Part shown: in pieces, positions 56,779-64,000 of the stretch
How positions within the stretch are numbered: the stretch's first letter is position 1
Layout: every line of letters begins with the position of its first letter
From: Chrysoperla carnea
Lineage: Eukaryota > Arthropoda > Insecta > Neuroptera > Chrysopidae
Assembly: GCF_905475395.1 (NCBI RefSeq)
Contig: NC_058337.1
Coordinates: 64,810,368 to 64,874,367 of the forward strand
Direction of reading: 5' to 3'
Length of the DNA: 64,000 bases
Position numbers and translations under genes: made by a program
The notes under the pieces: model-generated
Database searches by the model: none
What the model was told of the DNA's origin: nothing
Seen by the model: only the letters and a program-made list of their open reading frames with translations

Positions 56779-59700
56779 TCTAAGAGTGGTGGTCTCTTTC
56801 AGTACTATGATCCATAGTGGCTCGGCTAATAATTTCCTGATGAAATATTTATTTTAATTCAAATTTTCACACTATTATCCCAACATACACAAAAACAAAT
56901 CCATATAAGATATTATAAAATTTGGAATGTTTTTGAAAAATCGAATTTTACCCCTTCCAACCCGTTAATATTTGTGTTGATATAGCACCAATAGGCCAGT
57001 AACTCGAAGCTGCATTCCAATTTTCAATGTTTTATCTCCTACCGTTTCGAGATAATAGAAGGGCTGGTTTACTTTTTTGCGCGCTCATTATGTCGGACCG
57101 AATTTCTTTTGCATTTTTGAAATTAACGTTCTTTGAAACGTAAAATAACTACAAAAATTTTTTCCCTGATTTCATTAATAATTTCTATTTATCAATTTTT
57201 TATTGTTTCCCAAAAATACTTTTGCATTACAAGTTGAATACTGGAATAAATAAATGTGAATTATAATATTTTAAATAACTTTACAAAAGTTTTACATTTA
57301 AACACACTCCAAATATGGTACTCCATATAATTTATGCAAAAACACAATAAAAATAAATACCGAATGCAGTTTTATTGAACTAAACAACTTATGAAAAATG
57401 TTATTTAACACTGTTAAATGTCATAATATTTTTTTATTAGTGAATCTATAAATTACTTGATGGATTAATTAACTCTATTGAAGATTACAATCAATTATAG
57501 AATGTAGCTATTAAAAAGTGTTACAATTGATGGCTTTATGGTTTCAATTTGATGTATTTGTATTATATTTAAATTAGTATAGGTAATCTTATATGGATAC
57601 CGGGCGTTCTGTTATTGACTGCAGATCGTTATCTCACAGAATAAGCTCATAAAGACTACTATAATTAAACACTACTTAAAGAGAGAATGTGTTTATCATA
57701 GTGGAAGGCGTCTCTAAATGCAAAATTATTACAAAAAACTCTATTTGGCTACTTTTGTTATTATAAAAACTAACCCATTAAAACCTACACTACGTTTCTT
57801 GGTAAATTAAGTGTTGTACGCAACTTATCGTGCGAATATCACATACGTTAAGCATATATTTGGCAAAACGGACTATGGTCCGTTTCGCTATATATATGCA
57901 GAGATACACATACACCGAGACAAACCAAAGTATGTATGTTGTGTGTTGAAGTTGTAAATTGATACAATGTTTAAGATTTTGTGTTCTGTATTACACAATT
58001 TGTTTCCCCCCTTCCCCGTACCTATATTAATATATAATTTGATACCTCCCACATCTAACTGTCTATTGGTGAAATATTTTTTTGTTTTATTTATAAATAA
58101 TAATAACAAAATATCTTTTTTAGTATTCACTAGCCAATTAAATCAATTTACAATCAATTATTATTTTAAATTTGTGTCTTTTTAAATGAAAAAATACAAA
58201 TTTTTAAATGAGTAAAGCTCGGTCATCCAGGTACTAGAACTATTAATAGGGGACAGTGTAGTATCAGTTTTCAAAATTTACATTTATGTGTTTTTTAAAG
58301 CCATTTTTAAAATTCAAACAATGAACATAAGTGACCCATGGTACAAGATGTGTGAAACATGGTACAAGAGTATCATAAGGTATTTTGGATCACATTTTAA
58401 TATTTTAATACACTTTAACTTATACCTCTACCGATTGTATCTGCATAGAAAGAAGAGTAGCTCAAGAATATGAAAAGAAAAATAAATCTTTCTTCAAACA
58501 AGAAAAATTTCTTACATGCATTTTAATTTATGCACGTAAGATAACTTTTTATAGATTAACAGTAAGCCAATCCGGCTTCCGTAGCGTACGAATTTCTGGA
58601 CAAAATTATATTAGGTACAATTCATACATTATATTTACAATTCAGAGAATATACAATACAGATAGGATACGTATACTAAAATAATAAATTTTTTTAAATA
58701 TCTATGGGTACTATAATCAGTAAATTATAGAAAAACCTAGTCTTTAATTTTCTTTACATTTAATAATATAAAAAAATATAATAAATATAGGTAAAGGAAT
58801 TATGTAATAATATAAATTTAGTTTAATTAAAATAAAGCAACTTACACTTTTTCTAAAGAATTACCATAACGGTACTTCATCCATTAGTAAAGTCTATCTA
58901 TATCGGAATCAGTAAATACCTAGGTATGTCTATCTATCTTTAATAATATTATTAAGAATATACATGCTTTTATGCATTGATTAGTATTATTTTGATGATA
59001 TATTTATGTTATATGATGTTGTCTGTCATATTTACAGTGGCCAGTAGCGTACAATATAATCATCAAATGTTTAACTTATCTTTTTCCAATTTTATGTTAA
59101 AAGAATTAATGTTGATTGGTGTGGAAGTAAAAGCATACGAAATGTCCATTTTTTAAATTTTTAATCATTTTTTTAACATACAAAATGAATAAAAAATGAA
59201 GATTTTTCTAGTTTTATCAATATTCAAAAGTTTTCTATAAAGGCTGTGTAGGCATAGGCAGGTATAATAATTACCTAGCTTGTCAGAAATGATTAACCAA
59301 ATTTTGCACTAGTAATAATAAGAGCACTTTGTAAGATTCTTTCTTACGCATCTTAAGGTAGTATCTTTTCTGTATCTTAAGGTAGTACCTACGAGCAAGT
59401 TTAGACTTGTGGGTGAAATTTTTTGTACCTTATTTTCAACTTTGATGATGAATTACGTTGTAGCTTCATGAACGTAGACGAAGAATAAGAATAAAATTTC
59501 TCTCCTCCACCGTGCTCATACATCCTTAATTAATCGGCCGCAACGGCTTTTTTTTTCCAATAATTTATTAAGGTTTTAATTTAATTTAAATTGTTTTTTT
59601 TCCATCCATATACCGTTTTCCCATAAGACCACAATATTAAATATGGCTACTTTTGAAGTCATTTATTTTTGAAAATAAAATACAAGTGAACTAAGCAAAG

Positions 59701-60570
59701 GAAATTGGAAGTTTTTTCATCAAATCCTAAAATCTAAAAATTCTATAAAGCTAGCACTCAATTTTCAGACATATATATGCTTGAAAGAGTTTTTGATTAG
59801 AATCAATCTCTTTATCGATTCCCGTTGTTGATTTTCCACATATATTAACCCTACCCCAAGCACCACTCGTCACCATATAACTTTTGATCTAGAGGGTAAA
59901 CTAAGCTGAATTCCAAATTTTCATTTGTTTCGTAATAAAAACAAACATATACTTCGAGTGGCATGGTAGAGGCTAAGAAGAAGCTAGCGAGTTACATCTA
60001 GTTGATTGTAAAAGTACAATTAAAAAGTGTTAGCTACGTTACTGATTATAATAATTTATGATAAATTGCACCAATCTTCTTTTTTTTTAAGATAAAAAAG
60101 TTATTAATATATCTACGCAAGTATTCTTGTTTTCATTCATTGATAGAAAGTGAACTATAAGACCATTATTATTATAAAATGATTTATAAAAGATACTGTA
60201 AATTAATTGAAGATGAAATAAATATGTTGAATTTAATAATATTATAACCAATGGGTTTATTTCTTAATACAAAAGTACATATTAAGTATTATTATTAAAC
60301 ATGTACTTTAAAATATTTTTACAAAAACATAAAAAATACAAATATTATTATTAATGTTATTAAAAGTGTGTAAAATTATTTGTTTACTTATGCAATATTA
60401 AGTACAGTTAAACTGAAATAAAATGCATTTCAATAATTGCTAATTTTAAGAGAATCAATTTTTATTTGAATAAATCAGTTAATTAACAAACCAGTATCCA
60501 TGAATTGTTGACTTAGCTTCGAAATTAATAAAATTACAGAAGAAAGCATCCAGACAAAAAGAATTTATTT
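56779..60570. other. Gene-poor, small repeat fragments
   Basis: 57601-57660 is a diverged copy of the left end of the element at 9611 (GGGCGTTCTGTTATTGACTG, AGAATAAGCTCATAAAGAC). 58213-58241 carries the AAAGCTCGGTCATCCAG terminus. 59790-59935 is a diverged copy of repeat C. (TATA)n lies near 57890. No coding frame is supported; opposite-strand frames at 57888-58185 overlap and are AT-driven. Confidence 0.5.
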
Positions 60571-60766
60571 AAAAAACCCGACTGAGCATATAAACTGGAA
60601 AGAAAAAACAAGACGAGCAGTTTACATAGCGACTTTAACAGTCGGGATCCATTCCAATCAACACCGGCTCAAATCTTCCCAATAATGGGTCGCTATTGTT
60701 AAAAACGCTATGTAAACTGCTGTACTTGTTTTTTCTTTTCAGTTTAAAAACTCAGTCGGGTTTTTT
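60571..60766. mobile_element. Palindromic MITE family B, copy 2 (196 bp)
   Basis: The inverted ends AAAAAACCCGACTGAG and CTCAGTCGGGTTTTTT are intact. GAGCAGTTTACATAGCG pairs with CGCTATGTAAACTGCTG, and a CCCAATAATGGGT hairpin lies inside. It has the same length and internal order as 26686-26880, so the two define a family. This copy preserves the better ends. Confidence 0.82.
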
Positions 60767-63700
60767 GTTTTTAGAAATAATTTTTTAGATTTTACTCTTT
60801 TTACTTAGGATTTTCGAATACATATTATACGATACCCCACTTACCATAGTTTGTCGACTTTCATTTTCAGCACATTTACGTATGTTTGATCCTTTGAGAT
60901 CAAACGCGAAATCGATTTTAATGATTATTACGTTAATCGATTTGTCAATTTAATGGCTATTCAATGATACCTCACTTGACATAGTTCGCCGACTTACATT
61001 GTTTGCTTTTCCACATTATACCTTCTGGTGGTCGCCATATAGAGTTTTCATTACTGCCATATCTTCAGCAGCACTCTCAAGGTTAAGGCAAATGGATAGA
61101 CATCAGAATAATTGAAATCAGCTTACGCGTTTGGTCTCTAGTGTGCCACATAGGAACGCATATTAATTCAATTTCACAATATGGCTTCTGGTGGTCGCCG
61201 TATTAAATTTTCATTACTGCCGTATCTTCATTAGCAAGGTTTTATTTTTGAAAAACGTCGTTTTATCCTACTTTTCATGAGAGACTGAAAAATACACTGC
61301 AAAATATGACTCTTCCTGACATCTGTTGGTGTAGGTATATCGTAATTAACGAAATAAAGTACGTTACCGGGACATTCAAATTGGTATTTGTGTGGAGTTT
61401 TAAACTGTTCTTATTTTAGTGATAAAATTTGTGTTTTTTTAACTAAAAAAATACCGAGCAAAGCTCGGTCATCGATCATCAGATATTTATACTTTTATTA
61501 CAGAATTTATTGCACTCTTTTATATAAATTAATTAATAGGAATGTGTATAAATAAATATTCATGAAAATGGAGCAAGCGCGGAAAAAGGTCCATGTTCAC
61601 CTTTCTGTGAACGAAAAAAAAATCAAACTAGGGCCTGTATTGATCTTGAGTATTTCATGGCCTTAAAAATCAATGAAAATTCTTTTAAATTGACATAAAA
61701 TTTTCTTTTTTTAGTCAGTTATCTAAGATGTAGCCTTTAAAGCCTTTACTATGCGGTGTTCCTTGTTTGATATCACATAGAATTTAGAAAAAATCCGTCT
61801 TTTCCTTTTATCTTGATTCTACTTATATAGGAAAATCTTTTACAATGCTTCCACCTACATATTTAAAAAACGGAACGAAAAATTATGAAATGAGCAAAAA
61901 TCGTATCGGCGCACTTTTAGGGGTGATGAAAATAGTGCCTTTAATTTTTTTATATGGGACCGTATTCACGATCAACAGAATTCAACTTTGTTTTTTAAAT
62001 AGAAATAGGTACAAATACCTTTATTGTAGTCGATTCTGCTGCAATAAAGGTATCAAAGCTCTTTTACCTAAGGAAAACAAAAAGCTTTTAATACCTATAG
62101 AAAAAAAACGCAAAATAGATAAATTTTGATAAAAAATTTTCCTCAAGTTCAAATTTTTTTGTAGACAAAATATTTTATTTTTCGATAAAAATATGATCTG
62201 TTCAACGTAAGTTTGTTTCAAATTTTCTGAAATTAAGGGCTAAAACTTGAGATTGAATTAAAAAACTTTAAAAAACTATGTATTTGCATTTAAAAAGGCA
62301 AAGTTGATCTATATTTGACCGAAGACGTCCCCGCTTTAAAAACTTGTTATATTATCATTACTCCTAAAAATGAGCCGGTAGAAGTTTGACTGTATAAATT
62401 GATTTATGTATTTATTTTACTTATTAATAATGTTCGCAATTAAATTATTATAACTTATATTTAATCTAATTTATAATAATCAGATATTTAATTTTTCAAT
62501 TTGATGTATTTTCTATTAAACTTTAAAATGTTATTTAATTTTTTTCGAAATTATTAGCATGAAATAGTATACATTGATTATAATATTGTTGGTGACATGC
62601 ACAATTCATTACCATAAGCAATTTTCTAAATCATCAGAATGGAATACAGGAGCTGATTAGGTATAAGCACTTATTCTTTCTGAATGTATTTGTATTTCAA
62701 TACGTATAATCACATCTAGGGAGCAAAAGTAAATAATTTCCCTCGCACGAAAATGAACATGAGGCATTCATCACTCGCTCTCGTGATGTGTACAATAATT
62801 AATTTTCTGCTCGACGGAGGCGGAAAGCGGGCACTTCGTTTAGTATAACGGGACGAAACTTGACACTTTCCTTCCACTTACCATGCAATTCAAATGTTCT
62901 TAGTTTAAAATTTAAATAAATAATTGTAACAAATTATTGTTTTTACAACTTTTAAAAAAATTTTCTCGCTTTGATGTGGAGCTGTTAAAATTTAAACATT
63001 AATTTGAAAAGATGTATCATTTAAAATAAACACAGCGATTTCATTCAAACAATTTTTATTCGATAATTTTTAATTTCATTTCCTTTATTTGAGATTTTCT
63101 AGTTGAAGTTATGCTTTTAATTATATACACTTCGTAGCAATAATTTCGCTTAGGATCTTCTTTCTAATTGTTTTTGCAAAGGATTCTTCCTCTGAAATAT
63201 TTAACTTTTCTTAATTTTTATATGTAAAATACCTTAAATGAAAAAAATTAAATATTTTAATTATTGCTACTCTTTCCAATTTGATTATTAAAAAAATTAT
63301 AATAATTAGTTTACCATTGATGAAGAAGTATACCTTGACTACATGAAATACCGTGAAAAAATAATCCATTTAAAAAAAAAATCATTAAAATAAGATGATA
63401 ATTAATCGTCTTTTTTTAATGTTTTAATGTCATCTGTTTATCAATTCTTACATAACTTATCATAAATTAGATCGATATAGTCAATAAAAAATATACTTTT
63501 AAAAATAATTATTAGTCATAGGGGTCATCTTTATAATTATAAGTTTATTCATCATACTATACACTTCCAAATATGGTCTTATAATACCGAGTGGCTTAGA
63601 AACTTAAATAAGAAATAAGAATAACAAAAATAAAATCAATTTACAAACAAATTTTAATTTTTGAGAGCTTTTTTTTTGTTTTTAGCTATGTGATAAGAAA

Positions 63701-64000
63701 TAAAAATATAAGAATATTGTCATTCAAGAAGGATTGCCATTCACAGTATAAATAAATTTATTCTCATAAGCCCATGGTTGCATTTCATTTTTTTAATATT
63801 TACTTGGCTTGAGTCTTCTCTCTCAAACCGTAATTTATTTAAAAATTATTTTATCATTAATAGTATTTAATTAGTATTTAGTTTATCCTTATTTATCCTT
63901 AAGTATCCGTTCCGTCATTGAATGGTACATGCATTCTTATAATTACCCAAGCACCCCACTTTTTTTAATATCGCATTTGACATTTATATTAAAATTATAA
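60767..64000. other. Gene-poor terminal region
   Basis: GGT(G)GTCGCC(A/G)TAT phrases repeat at 61027 and 61191 with surrounding CATTACTGCC(A/G)TATCTTCA, a local duplication about 164 bp apart. A 12-bp stem hairpin (ATACCTTTATTG/CAATAAAGGTAT) lies at 62015-62053 inside a 94-codon frame that has no domain and is not called. A relatively GC-rich patch at 62740-62880 contains no tRNA or snRNA pattern that I can recognise. Confidence 0.45.

Noticed and set aside
61845-62129. 94-codon plus-strand frame
   Set aside because: Lys/Asn/Leu-rich, overlaps a hairpin and has an opposite-strand frame. No domain.
1-64000. Search for CRISPR arrays, bacterial operons, endogenous viral genes or horizontally acquired islands
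   Set aside because: No regularly spaced repeat-spacer structure, no ribosome-binding-site-led gene strings, and no polymerase, capsid or integrase frames were seen. Everything fits an insect chromosome with transposon debris.

Overview
The window is strongly AT-rich eukaryotic DNA with short GT-AG introns, C2H2 zinc-finger genes carrying ZAD or BTB domains, a mariner element, tRNA-derived SINEs and many fold-back MITEs. This points to an arthropod nuclear genome, almost certainly an insect. The ZAD (zinc-finger-associated domain) family is greatly expanded in insects. I cannot fix the order from sequence alone.

Three multi-exon genes can be reconstructed, all on the + strand. (1) A 404-residue ZAD/C2H2 protein at 13202-14476, with two exons. 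(2) A 554-residue BTB/C2H2 protein at 20473-25782, with four exons whose phases all agree. (3) A ZAD protein of about 1189 residues at 31916-41752, with three exons. Its ZAD is split by a 6.2-kb intron holding a dead mariner and a SINE array. Its last exon is very long and mostly low-complexity, with a tandem 67-codon duplication that copies one zinc finger; one copy has lost a zinc ligand. A fourth, broken ZAD-like exon lies at 619-763. All are predicted nuclear DNA-binding or chromatin proteins. Nothing shows that they form one pathway; ZAD genes commonly sit in local groups.

Layout. 1-13.2 kb: intergenic, with the ZAD-like relic, fold-back elements at 86-306, 1202-1529 and 9611-10265, a MITE at 10266-10602, and retroposon debris. 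13.2-14.5 kb: ZAD gene 1. 14.5-20.4 kb: intergenic, with a direct duplication and a pogo-like MITE. 20.5-25.8 kb: BTB gene with a repeat-bearing last intron. 25.8-31.9 kb: intergenic, with a palindromic MITE, a telomere-motif insertion and a fold-back element. 31.9-41.8 kb: ZAD gene 2. 41.8-64 kb: gene-poor, with a SINE bounded by a 15-bp target duplication, a DUF4817-like relic, an about 160-bp tandem satellite and further MITEs.

Most remaining short open frames are chance or lie inside repeats. I found no convincing true tRNA, rRNA, CRISPR array or microbial insert. The least ordinary observations are the mostly disordered ZAD protein with a decaying duplicated finger, the 28-bp telomere-motif insertion inside a perfect 12-bp duplication, the SINE with intact target duplication, and the satellite block.
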